DNA from: Candidatus Gastranaerophilales bacterium
GTDB lineage: Bacteria > Cyanobacteriota > Vampirovibrionia > Gastranaerophilales > Gastranaerophilaceae
Direction: 5' to 3'
Length of the DNA: 64,000 bases
Assembly (NCBI GenBank): GCA_944323285.1
Contig: CALURV010000015.1
Coordinates: 34,155 to 98,154, forward strand
Part shown: positions 1 through 9,006 of the stretch, one piece after another
Layout: every line of letters starts with the position of its first letter
Numbering within the stretch: the stretch's first letter is position 1
Program-made: the position numbers and the translations under genes
Notes under the pieces: generated by a model
Told to the model about the DNA's origin: nothing
The model's database searches: none
The model's input: the letters and a program-made list of their open reading frames with translations, nothing else

Positions 1-80
1 TGCAAGACTATAATGAAATACAAATAATTCAAGTTTCAAGATTAATGGAAGCAATAAGTGCATGTGTTTCAAAAAAATAA
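1..80 (+). CDS. C-terminal end of an unidentified protein (partial)
   Basis: A frame open from the window edge ends at the TAA at 78-80. The last residues are QDYNEIQIIQVSRLMEAIS followed by ACVSKK. The stop lies directly on a hairpin terminator, as expected for the end of a plus-strand transcription unit. The visible 25 residues are too few to name a family. That it is coding is inferred only from the open frame and the terminator position. Confidence 0.5.
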   Translation, partial: QDYNEIQIIQVSRLMEAISACVSKK

Positions 81-104
81 GCCGGATATACCGGCTTATT
101 TTTA
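76..104. terminator. Bidirectional intrinsic terminator
   Basis: Eight-base-pair stem TAAGCCGG/CCGGCTTA (78-85 and 91-98) with loop ATATA. It is followed by five Ts on the plus strand and, read on the other strand, by the Ts opposite the A-run at 71-77. It would end both the plus-strand gene at 1-80 and the convergent hom-thrC operon. Confidence 0.8.
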
Positions 105-125
105 TAATTGATTATCGATTATAGA

Positions 126-1193
126 TTATAGATTAATCACATTTAAGATTTGTTTTAAATCAGTTTTTGTCTTTTTAACATTAGCGTGAGAATATTTAAT
201 AGCACTATCAGGGTCTTTTAACCCATTACCTGTTAAAATACAAACAGCAGTTGAATTTTCTTTAACAAGCCCCATTTTATGAGCTTTAATTAAACCTGCA
301 ACAGAAGCAGCAGACCCTGGTTCAGCTAAAATACCTTCAGTTGAAGCCATTAATTTGTAAGCTTCAATAATTTCATTGTCAGAAACGCAGTCTATAGTGC
401 CGTTAGATAAATCTCTTGCTCTTTCAGCTTGCTTCCAGCTTGCAGGATTTCCTATTCTTATAGCAGTAGCAATTGTTTCAGGATGCAATATTCTTTCACC
501 TTTAACAATAGCAGCAGCACCTTCAGCTTCATAGCCCATCATTTTAGGCAAGTGAGAAGATTTTTTTAAAGCAAAAAATTCTTCATAACCTTTAAAGTAT
601 GCAGTAATGTTACCGGCGTTACCTACAGGAATAAAATGATAGTCAGGAGCATCACCTAATGCTTCAATAATTTCAAAAGCACCAGTCTTTTGACCTTCTA
701 TTCTATATGGGTTTACTGAATTTACAAGAGTAATAGGAGAGTTTTTAGATATTTCAATAACCATTTCAAGTGCTTCATCAAAATTGCCTTCAATAGCAAT
801 AATTTCAGCACCGTACATCATAGCTTGAGATAATTTTCCTAGAGCAATGTAACCATCTGGAATTAAAACAAAAACTCTAACACCGGCTTTAGCACCATAA
901 GCAGCCGCAGCAGCACTAGTATTCCCCGTTGAAGCACAAATAATAGCTTTAGAACCTTCTTCAACAGCTTTGGTAACAGCCATTGTCATGCCTCTATCTT
1001 TAAAACTTCCTGTAGGATTTGCTCCTTCATATTTTAAATATACATTTGCTTTTAATCCGATTTTCTTTGCAAGATTATCAGCTTTTATTAAAGGCGTGTT
1101 ACCTTCATTTAAAGTTATAACAGGTGTTTTATCTGTTACAGGAAGATATTGTCTATATTTATTAATTAAACCTTGATAATGATTCTTTTCCAT
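126..1193 (-). CDS. thrC: Threonine synthase
   Basis: PLP enzyme that converts O-phosphohomoserine to threonine in the cytoplasm. The 355-aa length is typical of the short bacterial class. The PLP-binding lysine is K65 in GSFKDRGM; an [18 protein letters not shown] stretch matches the phosphate-binding region, and a glycine-rich ILTGNGLKD lies near the C-terminus. A strong AGGAGG ribosome site precedes the ATG. The gene begins 9 nt after hom, so the two form an operon for threonine synthesis from homoserine. No thrB (homoserine kinase) lies beside it. Family assignment is secure. Confidence 0.96.
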   Translation of the reverse strand: MEKNHYQGLINKYRQYLPVTDKTPVITLNEGNTPLIKADNLAKKIGLKANVYLKYEGANPTGSFKDRGMTMAVTKAVEEGSKAIICASTGNTSAAAAAYGAKAGVRVFVLIPDGYIALGKLSQAMMYGAEIIAIEGNFDEALEMVIEISKNSPITLVNSVNPYRIEGQKTGAFEIIEALGDAPDYHFIPVGNAGNITAYFKGYEEFFALKKSSHLPKMMGYEAEGAAAIVKGERILHPETIATAIRIGNPASWKQAERARDLSNGTIDCVSDNEIIEAYKLMASTEGILAEPGSAASVAGLIKAHKMGLVKENSTAVCILTGNGLKDPDSAIKYSHANVKKTKTDLKQILNVINL

Positions 1194-1202
1194 AAAAGCC
1201 TC

Positions 1203-2474
1203 CTAATTCATAACTCTTAATAAGTTATCTATATTTTTTATACTATCTGATTGTAATAATTCTTTTAAAGCGTTTTGAACATCTGATTCTTTACTTTTTT
1301 CAGTGATAACAACAATTTCAGCAGTATTATCATCTTTTACACCTTTTTGCATGATAGTTGAAATATTGATATTATTTTTACCGCAAATAGTACCTATAAT
1401 ACCAATAGCTCCAGGATTATTGCTTGCATTAATAGAAATATAATATTCATTAAATGTTTCGCCAATTTCTATTTGATCTGCAATTTCATCATGATGACAT
1501 ATCGATTGAGGCAAAGGCGCATTTGAATATTCAAGTTCTGAAGCTAAAACTAATAAATCACCTACAACAGAACTTGCAGTTGGTTCACTACCGGCTCCTG
1601 GACCTGTTAATATTAAATCTCCAACAGGGTATCCTGTGAGCATAATAGAATTTGTTGCATTATTAACTTTTGCAAGCAAATGTTTTTTCGCAACAAGCAT
1701 TGGATGAACTCTGACATCTATTTTTCCGTTTTCAAGAACCTGCCCCATTGCAATAAGTTTAATTCTGTATCCTAATTCAGCAGCAGATTTTATATCTTGA
1801 GCTGTAATTTTTGTTATACCTTCTCTATAAATTTTATCAATAGAAACTTTTTTGTTGAAAGAAATAGTAGATAAAATAGAAATTTTATAAGCGGCATCAA
1901 ATCCTTCAACATCACCGGTTGGATCTGTTTCTGCATAGCCAAGTTCTTGAGCTTGTTTAAGTGCTGTTTCATAAGAAAGATTTTGTTCATGCATTTTTGT
2001 TAATATGTAATTTGTTGTTCCGTTTAAAATTGCCGCAATTTTAGATATTTTATTTGCACATAAAATTGTTTTTACAGGCATGATAATGGGAATACCGCCT
2101 GCAACAGCAGCTTCATATAAAATAACAACATTTTTTTCTTTAGCTATCTGGAATAATTCGCTTCCTTTTTTTGCAAGCAGTTCCTTATTTGCTGTAACAA
2201 TATGTTTCCCATTATTTATGGCTGTTTTTAAAATATCAAAAGTAGGATTTACACCACCTGCCACTTCAATAATAACATCGATTTCAGGATCATTTGCTAT
2301 TTCAAAAGCATTATTTGTTAGTAATTTTTCATCAAAATTTTCAATATTACGTTTTTTATTTAAATTTTTAACTGCAATTTTTTTAACAGTAATTTCTTTG
2401 TAATTTTGTAATACTTTGAAAACACCAGTTCCAACTGTACCAAAACCAATGATTCCGACTTTTAACTTTTTCAT
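1203..2474 (-). CDS. hom: Homoserine dehydrogenase with C-terminal ACT domain
   Basis: Reduces aspartate semialdehyde to homoserine with NAD(P)H, at the branch to threonine and methionine. The N-terminal Rossmann motif is GIIGFGTVGTG (G10, G12, G15 of 423 aa). The central catalytic domain carries NGTTNYILTKM and GYAETDPTGDVEG. The last ~80 residues (NNPGAIGIIGTICGKNNI) form an ACT domain, typical of feedback inhibition by threonine. An in-frame upstream start would add 20 residues, but GGAGAAAC just before the ATG at 2474 and the immediate start of the Rossmann strand favour this start. First gene of the hom-thrC operon. Confidence 0.95.
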   Translation of the reverse strand: MKKLKVGIIGFGTVGTGVFKVLQNYKEITVKKIAVKNLNKKRNIENFDEKLLTNNAFEIANDPEIDVIIEVAGGVNPTFDILKTAINNGKHIVTANKELLAKKGSELFQIAKEKNVVILYEAAVAGGIPIIMPVKTILCANKISKIAAILNGTTNYILTKMHEQNLSYETALKQAQELGYAETDPTGDVEGFDAAYKISILSTISFNKKVSIDKIYREGITKITAQDIKSAAELGYRIKLIAMGQVLENGKIDVRVHPMLVAKKHLLAKVNNATNSIMLTGYPVGDLILTGPGAGSEPTASSVVGDLLVLASELEYSNAPLPQSICHHDEIADQIEIGETFNEYYISINASNNPGAIGIIGTICGKNNINISTIMQKGVKDDNTAEIVVITEKSKESDVQNALKELLQSDSIKNIDNLLRVMN

Positions 2475-2657
2475 AATGTTTCTCCGGTAGTTTATTGATA
2501 GAACAATTAAACCACAAGAATGAGTAAAAAACACGAAAGAAATCAGTATTCTAAAGTAATATATAAAGAATTGTTACAAAATGAAAAAGTGTTGAATTTG
2601 AGTATTTTTAAATGTTTTTATATATATGTAAGACAAGAGATATTAGGAGAAATAACA

Positions 2658-2888
2658 ATGGCTAATAAATATGTTTCATTATTATCAACACAAGGTAATG
2701 GAAATTATGTTTCATTGTTATCAACAAATAAGGGCGGTGGTGAAACAGCAGGTTCAGTAGCACGTTCAGTTTCCGGTATTGCAGGAAATATTGCATATAT
2801 GGGAGGTGAAACAGCAGGTTCAGTGGCATGTTCTGGCGGTTCTTCATCTTCATGTTCTTCCGGAGGTTCATTTTCTGCTATAGCTTAA
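2658..2888 (+). CDS. Small Ser/Gly/Cys-rich repeat peptide (candidate RiPP-like precursor)
   Basis: A 76-aa peptide of no family I recognise. The ATG at 2658 follows TTAGGAGA; an upstream in-frame start would add 46 unlikely residues. Two internal duplications are visible: KYVSLLST then NYVSLLST (residues 4-11 and 16-23), and GGETAGSVA twice (about 28-35 and 49-57). The second pair is nearly identical in DNA (gaaacagcaggttcagt in both). The C-terminus is Ser/Gly rich with two cysteines (C58, C66) and ends SFSAIA. There is no signal peptide or membrane segment. A perfect hairpin terminator follows, so the gene looks monocistronic. Leader/core layout resembles modified-peptide precursors, but no modifying enzyme lies nearby; a structural repeat peptide is the alternative. 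Confidence 0.7.
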   Translation: MANKYVSLLSTQGNGNYVSLLSTNKGGGETAGSVARSVSGIAGNIAYMGGETAGSVACSGGSSSSCSSGGSFSAIA

Positions 2889-2925
2889 TGAGTAAATATT
2901 GATAAAGAATTAGAAAATAAGTAAT

Positions 2926-2956
2926 AAAAAAGATGCACAATTGTGCATCTTTTTTA
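2926..2956. terminator. Perfect palindromic bidirectional terminator
   Basis: A 30-bp perfect inverted repeat (2926-2955) with arms AAAAAAGATGCACAA and TTGTGCATCTTTTTT gives an A/T-flanked stem that reads as a terminator on both strands. It separates the repeat peptide (plus) from the zinc-ribbon gene (minus), which converge on it. Confidence 0.85.
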
Positions 2957-2971
2957 TTCTAATAATTTTAT

Positions 2972-3247
2972 TTATTCAGCCGATTCTTTCATTGCATTGA
3001 AACAATCTTTACAATACACTTCTTTTCCTTCAATAGGTTTAAAAGGAACTTTTGTTTGGCAACCGCACTTAGAACAAGTTACTTCATATAATTTTCTTCT
3101 GTTTTTTTGTCTTCTGTTTTTTCTACATTCAGGGCAGCGTTTTGGTTTATTGACAAGGCCTCTTGTTGCATAGAATTCTTGTTCACCTGCAGTAAACACA
3201 AACTCACTTCCACAATCTTCGCAAATAAGCTTTTCATCTTCGTACAT
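2972..3247 (-). CDS. Small zinc-ribbon protein
   Basis: A 91-aa protein with four CxxC knuckles: CEDC (9-12), CPEC (38-41), CSKC (58-61) plus C63, and a final CKDC. These would form two zinc ribbons joined by a very basic linker (KNRRQKNRRKL). The architecture matches the small 'probable zinc-ribbon' proteins common in Firmicutes and Vampirovibrionia, whose role is not established; nucleic-acid or protein binding is inferred from the basic linker. CTAAGGAGAAACC precedes the ATG. It converges with the repeat peptide on a shared terminator. Confidence 0.8.
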   Translation of the reverse strand: MYEDEKLICEDCGSEFVFTAGEQEFYATRGLVNKPKRCPECRKNRRQKNRRKLYEVTCSKCGCQTKVPFKPIEGKEVYCKDCFNAMKESAE

Positions 3248-3493
3248 TTTGGTTTCTCCTTAGTTTGGGTAATTGCTGTAAATAATTTGCGATAGGAATT
3301 AAATGTTTAATTACTAAATAGTTATCTACAAAAAATATTGTATAATCTTATGATTAATTTAGCAAGATAATTATAAAAACTGATGAAGAGATAATATTAA
3401 GATATGTAAAAAATATATTTTTAAAAACTATCATTTAGCAATAATATTTATTTAGGATATTTATGATTACAGGTATACATCTGTGAGGAATCA

Positions 3494-4615
3494 ATGGTCT
3501 ATTCAGTAGGGGTTCAAAATCAGTATAATAAGCAAGTTTATAAGCATGCTTCTTTTGGAAAAAAAGAGGAAGAGAAAAGAAGTAAATGTGAAAATCACGA
3601 TGTTTTATTAATAGAAGAAAAAACGAAACATCCTGTTTCAACTGCGATAAAGATTCAAATGAATAAATTAGTAAATGCATTTACGAAATATCCGGAAAAA
3701 GGATTTAAAGGAAGCAAGAATGCTAATTTTTATGAATATTTAACAATGGGAATGGTTCCTTATTTAATAGGAAGCGGAATGTTAATAGGAGTATTTAATA
3801 TTGCTTCTAAATTTTTTGATACGCCTGCTGCTGTAAATTCCTCAAAAATAGGTAAAAAAATGGGGTTAGGCGTTTTAGCATATGGTGTTTTGAAAACGCT
3901 TTCAAAGAAGTTAATAGAAATTCCTGTTAAATTAGCAAGAAATGTAGATGTAAATTTGCCATATGATAAAGTTGTATATGAACTTCCTGATAAAGATAAC
4001 AAAGATAATTTAGTGTCACATGAATATCATAAAGTATTTGAGAGTGTAGATTTTCCAAGATTTGATATGTTTTATAATAATAAATATTTTGGTGAAGAAA
4101 GAGATGCTTATTATAGAAAGACAGCAAAGAAATTTGGATTTAATGAAGAAGATATAGAACATTCAGATCAAAAAGTAAAACCAAAAATAAGAGAAACTGT
4201 AGTAAAAACCAGATTATTTACAACATTATCATCATATTTATGGGCTGCAACAGGTGTTGGTATAGCAATGCAAAAGCCATGGGAATCTCTTATAATCAAT
4301 CCGAAGACCAGATTATCTAATTTAAAGGATTATTTACAAAAAGCAAAAATTGCCAAAGAACAAGGACGCAATATAGCTAAATATAATTATTTTTATAAAG
4401 ATTTTGGAACTAAATTTGTTGAAAGTTGTAAACAATTCATAAATAATGACCATAAAGCTACTAAATATGCAGGTCGAGCATTATTAGGAGCAGCAGTTGG
4501 CATGACTATATTAGGCAATATTTTTGCTCTTCATGACTTTAATAAAGATAAGGGGTCTAAAAAACAAGCAGCAACATCTTTAATTGATGATAGTAAAGAA
4601 AAGGTAATTTGTTAG
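3494..4615 (+). CDS. Hypothetical multi-pass membrane protein, paralogue of the next gene
   Basis: A 373-aa protein I do not recognise. A polar N-terminus of about 60 residues carries HASFGKK (18-24). Two hydrophobic segments follow (around YLTMGMVPYLIGSGMLIGVF and MGLGVLAYGVL), then a polar stretch, a third hydrophobic segment (YLWAATGVGIAM) and a fourth near the C-terminus (ALLGAAVGMTILGNIFAL). The order of segments and phrases such as LWAATGVGIAM parallel the N-terminal half of the downstream protein (LWMATAGVATPVM), so the two look like diverged duplicates. GTGAGGA precedes the ATG. The next gene starts 1 nt after the stop. Confidence 0.8.
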   Translation: MVYSVGVQNQYNKQVYKHASFGKKEEEKRSKCENHDVLLIEEKTKHPVSTAIKIQMNKLVNAFTKYPEKGFKGSKNANFYEYLTMGMVPYLIGSGMLIGVFNIASKFFDTPAAVNSSKIGKKMGLGVLAYGVLKTLSKKLIEIPVKLARNVDVNLPYDKVVYELPDKDNKDNLVSHEYHKVFESVDFPRFDMFYNNKYFGEERDAYYRKTAKKFGFNEEDIEHSDQKVKPKIRETVVKTRLFTTLSSYLWAATGVGIAMQKPWESLIINPKTRLSNLKDYLQKAKIAKEQGRNIAKYNYFYKDFGTKFVESCKQFINNDHKATKYAGRALLGAAVGMTILGNIFALHDFNKDKGSKKQAATSLIDDSKEKVIC

Positions 4616-4616
4616 T

Positions 4617-6953
4617 ATGACTAATGTATTAAATGCAATAATTGCGAATAAACCAATAAGACAAGTAGTGCAAGATAAATCACCTTCCTTTACTTTTGAC
4701 AGTGAAGGAAAAATAAAACCTCTTAAAGATAAAGGTAGATTATTACCTTCAAAAATCTTTGGTTCTCCTGTTGAGTATGCAAAAGATTTAAAACAAGATA
4801 TTTTAAACATTGGTAAAGCTGCAAAAGGAAAAGCAAATGACCATGAACTAGGCAGGATAAATGACCTTGCAATGAAATTTGGATCATTATGTTTAGCGAC
4901 ATATTTGTTCATAAAGAATCCTTTAAAGTTAAGTAAGGCAATGGAATTTGTCGGATTTGGTTCTTTCTTTGCATCAATGGCTTTATGGCCTAAATTAGCT
5001 ATACAAGCTCCATTAAGAGCAAGAACAGGTGTTGATATCCATCAAAAATATATTGATTCTCAAGGTCGTAAGAAGATGCTTCATCAAGATCCTCAATATG
5101 ATTTAACAGATTTATATTCGAGAGAAGATCTTGATAAAATGGGTAAGAAATTAAATGTTAGTGAATCACTTCCGGACAGAGATGATTTTATAAAACAAAG
5201 AGCAAAGAAAACAGCAATTCAAGGTAATACACTTTGGATGGCAACAGCAGGTGTTGCAACACCGGTTATGAGTGCATTAATATGTAACAGACTTGAAAAG
5301 CCAATAGCAAAGGTAATTGAAACATATGATTTAATTTCTTCTTCTATTGGTATGGAAAAAGGTGCTACAAATGGCCCTATTGCAAAATTAAAACAATATT
5401 TTAATCAAAGAGCTTTAAATAAATTCTTACAACATAATGCTGATAGAGTTATGGATGATAAATTGATATCAGAACTTGCAGATAAATTAGGAAAAGGTGC
5501 AAATTCTGCAACACTTCAAGACGTTATAAAAGAAGAACTAAGGAGATTAGGATCAAGTATAAAATTAGATGAAAGTTTTATAAGAGAAGCTGTAGGAAAT
5601 AAACTCCCTCAAAATATATTTGAAACATTAACAGATAAACAAAAAACCATATTAGAAAAAGCAATAGAATCAGGTTCTGTTAAAGGTATTTCCGATGTTC
5701 TTGCAAGTGCAGTTCCCGGAACAAAACATGAACAAATGCAATTAAGAAAAACAATTGCTAATTTAATAGAAAATGCAAAAAGAACGAAGGAACTTCCGAA
5801 ACTTTCATTTATATCTGATAAAATACAATCTATTTATTCATCTTTATCTGCTTTTGCTTCGGAAAAATCAATATTAGATAAATTTATTACTGCAAGGGTT
5901 GGTGATAAATCAGGAACATATATTGCAAATCAATGGGGCAGAGTTGGTGATAAACTTATCAAATCATTAAAATTAAGTACATCTGAATTAAAAGCATTAT
6001 CGCAAGGTAATATTGATATTTTAACAGATAAATTATCTCAATTAGCTGCAAATGATTTGGAATATGATAAAGTTGTGAATGATTTAATGAGATTGATAGG
6101 AGATTATGAATCAAAAACAAATTCTACAGTGGTATCAAGAATAAAGCAAAAAGCTCAAGATATATGCAATAGAGCAAGTGGAGATTTACAATCGAAAGGA
6201 TTTACAGTTATATCTGATAAAATTGCTTCTTCTTCACAAAAAAGTACAATAGAAAATATTATCAATACAAGTACTGTTGAAAGGATCTCCGGAGCTCAAT
6301 CTTCTTTCTATCGTTTATTACAATCAATAGACTTAATTAAGAAATCAAAAGATGGAATATTAGAACAGCAAATTTCAAAAATTTTAAATGAACAAGGACA
6401 GAAGGTTGACAGAGCAACTTTAGATAAACTTATAAAAGTTTGTAATAAAGTTATATTAACAGCAACAACTACTGATTATGTTGAAAAATTAAAAAGTTCA
6501 GGATTTCAATTGTCAGAAATTGAATATAAAACAGTAATGAAAGCTTTATTTGACAATTCAACAGATGTTTCTAATACATTAGAACAGAGTTTATCTAAAT
6601 CAATGGGAATAGAAAGAGCTCAAGAAATTCTACAAGGTTTCAGAAATTACAAAGATGAATTTATGAATAAAATTGCAAACTGGCAAAATGGAATGACTCA
6701 AGATTTATCAAGACGTACTGTAACAGGTATAACTAACAGTGCAAATGCTGTTGAAAGAAATAATATTGTAGGTAAACCAATAAAGAATTTAATCCAAGAT
6801 GTTGCAAAGCAAACTTATAATTCACAAAAATGGCTCAAGATATTTGGTACAACATTTGCAGCTTTAACTGTAATAACATTGGCAATTGGTCTTACTTTTG
6901 GTCGAAAAAGTAAAATGGAAAAACAACTAGAAGAAGAAAGAAAAGCAAAATAA
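4617..6953 (+). CDS. Large hypothetical membrane-associated helical protein
   Basis: A 778-aa protein of unknown family. Hydrophobic segments occur around residues 80-140, another (LWMATAGVATPVMSALI) near 205, and a C-terminal one (WLKIFGTTFAALTVITLAIGL, about 742-762) before a short charged tail. The ~480 residues between are polar, Lys/Ser/Leu-rich and predicted by eye to be mostly helical, so a long filamentous or coiled domain anchored at both ends is plausible. The N-terminal third shares layout with the preceding protein, including ARTGVDI against ARNVDVNL. It overlaps the next start by 1 nt (TAATG). No catalytic motif seen. Confidence 0.8.
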   Translation: MTNVLNAIIANKPIRQVVQDKSPSFTFDSEGKIKPLKDKGRLLPSKIFGSPVEYAKDLKQDILNIGKAAKGKANDHELGRINDLAMKFGSLCLATYLFIKNPLKLSKAMEFVGFGSFFASMALWPKLAIQAPLRARTGVDIHQKYIDSQGRKKMLHQDPQYDLTDLYSREDLDKMGKKLNVSESLPDRDDFIKQRAKKTAIQGNTLWMATAGVATPVMSALICNRLEKPIAKVIETYDLISSSIGMEKGATNGPIAKLKQYFNQRALNKFLQHNADRVMDDKLISELADKLGKGANSATLQDVIKEELRRLGSSIKLDESFIREAVGNKLPQNIFETLTDKQKTILEKAIESGSVKGISDVLASAVPGTKHEQMQLRKTIANLIENAKRTKELPKLSFISDKIQSIYSSLSAFASEKSILDKFITARVGDKSGTYIANQWGRVGDKLIKSLKLSTSELKALSQGNIDILTDKLSQLAANDLEYDKVVNDLMRLIGDYESKTNSTVVSRIKQKAQDICNRASGDLQSKGFTVISDKIASSSQKSTIENIINTSTVERISGAQSSFYRLLQSIDLIKKSKDGILEQQISKILNEQGQKVDRATLDKLIKVCNKVILTATTTDYVEKLKSSGFQLSEIEYKTVMKALFDNSTDVSNTLEQSLSKSMGIERAQEILQGFRNYKDEFMNKIANWQNGMTQDLSRRTVTGITNSANAVERNNIVGKPIKNLIQDVAKQTYNSQKWLKIFGTTFAALTVITLAIGLTFGRKSKMEKQLEEERKAK

Positions 6954-8695
6954 TGGCAAATTATATAGATAAATATTTAAAAATAGCTCCATCAACACCG
7001 GTACAAAAAACTCCGGAGCCGACTGCTGTTATTAATTCTACTTCTATTCAACAAAAACAAATTCAACCAGTCGGAACAAATGTTCTTGAAAGATACTTGC
7101 AAAATCAAGGTTTAACAGCAATGAGTCAAGTTAAACCTATAGATAATAATATTCAAAATGATGTTTATAAAAATAATTTAAGAACAAAATTTAAAAATAA
7201 TGATGCTAAAATAATGGGTATTATTATAAGAAATTTTGGGGCTGAAGATAAAACAGGTAATGAACTTTTAAGAGAAGGTGACATCCGAGGTAATTTTAAT
7301 AATGCAGTTAATAGGCTGGATGAGATGAAAAAACTCGGTATAAATACATTACATGTATTACCGGTAAATCCTCCCGGAAAGCAAAATGCAATGGGAACTG
7401 CAGGCTCTGTATATGCACCTGCTGATTTCTTAAAAATTGACCCTGCATTAGATGATCCTAATGATCCAAAAGATGTTAAAGAAGAGTTTAGGAATTTTAT
7501 AAATGAGTGTCATAAACGCGGTATTAGTGTAATGCTTGATCTTCCAAGTTGTGCTTCTTATGATTTATTTTTGGCAAGACCTGAATTAATGGCTTTTGAA
7601 AAAGATGGCACACCTAAGACACCCCAGGGATGGAATGATATTAGAATGTTTAATCCTTGGAAAGATGAATCAAAAAGAGAATTAAATCCGGATTTACTTC
7701 AAATGCACAAAGATTTTGTTGATATGTGCATTGATTTGGGTGTTGATGGTATTAGGGCTGATGTTGCCAGAACAAAACCAACAGAATTTTGGGATATTTT
7801 AACAACATATTCAAGACAAAGAGATCCTGAATTTGCTTGGCTTGCTGAAAGTTATACTTATGAAGATGCTTCTCCTATGTTGAATATGAATTATGATAGA
7901 CCTCAAGATTCTTTAAGAGCAGGTTTTGACAGTTATTACGGTCAATATCATATTTTCCATGAATGGCATAAAGCAAGTGATTTAATTAATTATGTCAAAG
8001 ATAATATTAATATGTCTAAAGAATTAGAACCGGGTAAATCTTTAATAGGTTCATTCGGTACTCATGATGATATTTCAATTATGAACCATGGCGGTGTTAC
8101 ATATGCAAATCTTGTTTCAGGTATTCAAGCAACACTTCCTATGTTAAATCCTTATTATTTTGACGGATATCAAACAGGTGATGAATATTTATATGATTTT
8201 GAAGGTACAACAGATAAAAAAACAGATACAGATTCTGAAGAATGTACTGTTCATAGAGGCAGACCTGATATTTTTAATTTCTCAAGACCTTTAATTGGTA
8301 AACATCCTGAAGTTGGCGATTTTATGAAAGCAACTCTTGATGTAAGAGAAGAATATAAAGATATTATTGAAAAAGGTTCATTTATTCCTTTACCTGTTAA
8401 AAATAATAAAAATGACCAAATAATAGCATATGCTCGTTATTTAAATGGTAGAACTTTAATTGTTATAGCAAATAGAGATGTTAATGCAAGACAAGGTGGA
8501 ACCATTGAAATCCCTGGTTTAAGTGGTTTCCAAAAATTAAATAATTTATTCCCTACAACTGGGGAAAACTCAATTTTACAGGCAGATGAAGATAAAATTA
8601 ATGTTGACTTAGGACCGGGCAGAATTCATTTGTTTGAAATAAATACCCCTGATATTGAAAAATCAGGATTGGAAGTTTTAAAACAAAATTTATAG
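6953..8695 (+). CDS. GH13 alpha-amylase-family protein
   Basis: A 580-aa glycoside hydrolase family 13 protein. After a disordered Pro/Gln-rich N-terminus (1-80) comes a TIM barrel: strand MGIIIRNFG (88-96), LGINTLHVLPVNP (128-140), GISVMLDLPS (190-199), GVDGIRADVAR (263-273, nucleophile D270), WLAES with acid/base E299, and GTHDD with D372 (369-373). The C-terminal ~110 residues look like the usual beta-sandwich domain C. There is no signal peptide, so the enzyme is probably cytoplasmic and acts on alpha-glucans; hydrolase or transferase cannot be told apart. Co-transcription with membrane proteins of unknown function is unusual. Confidence 0.88.
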   Translation: MANYIDKYLKIAPSTPVQKTPEPTAVINSTSIQQKQIQPVGTNVLERYLQNQGLTAMSQVKPIDNNIQNDVYKNNLRTKFKNNDAKIMGIIIRNFGAEDKTGNELLREGDIRGNFNNAVNRLDEMKKLGINTLHVLPVNPPGKQNAMGTAGSVYAPADFLKIDPALDDPNDPKDVKEEFRNFINECHKRGISVMLDLPSCASYDLFLARPELMAFEKDGTPKTPQGWNDIRMFNPWKDESKRELNPDLLQMHKDFVDMCIDLGVDGIRADVARTKPTEFWDILTTYSRQRDPEFAWLAESYTYEDASPMLNMNYDRPQDSLRAGFDSYYGQYHIFHEWHKASDLINYVKDNINMSKELEPGKSLIGSFGTHDDISIMNHGGVTYANLVSGIQATLPMLNPYYFDGYQTGDEYLYDFEGTTDKKTDTDSEECTVHRGRPDIFNFSRPLIGKHPEVGDFMKATLDVREEYKDIIEKGSFIPLPVKNNKNDQIIAYARYLNGRTLIVIANRDVNARQGGTIEIPGLSGFQKLNNLFPTTGENSILQADEDKINVDLGPGRIHLFEINTPDIEKSGLEVLKQNL

Positions 8696-8703
8696 GTGTT
8701 TTT

Positions 8704-9006
8704 ATGAACGTGTCTCTTAATACTGTGTATAATTATAATAATGTAAGATTTTCAGGAAAGGCTGAAAATCAAAAAACTAAAGAATATTATAGTGATAAAG
8801 AAATAAAAATAGCAAAAACAAAAAAAGCTGTTTCTGAATGTGCTACAATTGTTGTAGGTCTTGGTATTTTATATTTTGCAATGAAAAGAAATTTTAAAAT
8901 TAACAGAATAAAAAATCAAGAAAAAAAATTAAAAGAACTTGCCAGTTTTGTACCGCCAACTATTAAATTTAATCCTAAGGATGCGGATGAATTTCTAAAA
9001 GTTTAA
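8704..9006 (+). CDS. Small single-pass membrane protein
   Basis: A 100-aa unrecognised protein. The N-terminus is Asn/Tyr-rich with VRFSGK at 14-19, then a Lys-rich stretch, one membrane segment (ATIVVGLGILYFAM) and a basic C-terminus. It starts 8 nt after the GH13 gene and closes the 3494-9006 operon. Its last 32 nt overlap the end of deoC on the opposite strand. The VRFSGK phrase resembles short motifs in three other proteins of this window. Confidence 0.72.
   Translation: MNVSLNTVYNYNNVRFSGKAENQKTKEYYSDKEIKIAKTKKAVSECATIVVGLGILYFAMKRNFKINRIKNQEKKLKELASFVPPTIKFNPKDADEFLKV

Noticed and set aside
1203..2534. Longer homoserine dehydrogenase starting at 2534
   Set aside because: The extra 20 residues (MFFTHSCGLIVLSINYRRNI) are not family-like, and GGAGAAAC stands directly before the ATG at 2474.
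3435..3680. Minus-strand frame of 81 codons overlapping the gene at 3494
   Set aside because: Phe/Leu-rich composition typical of the antisense of Lys-rich coding sequence; no ribosome site.
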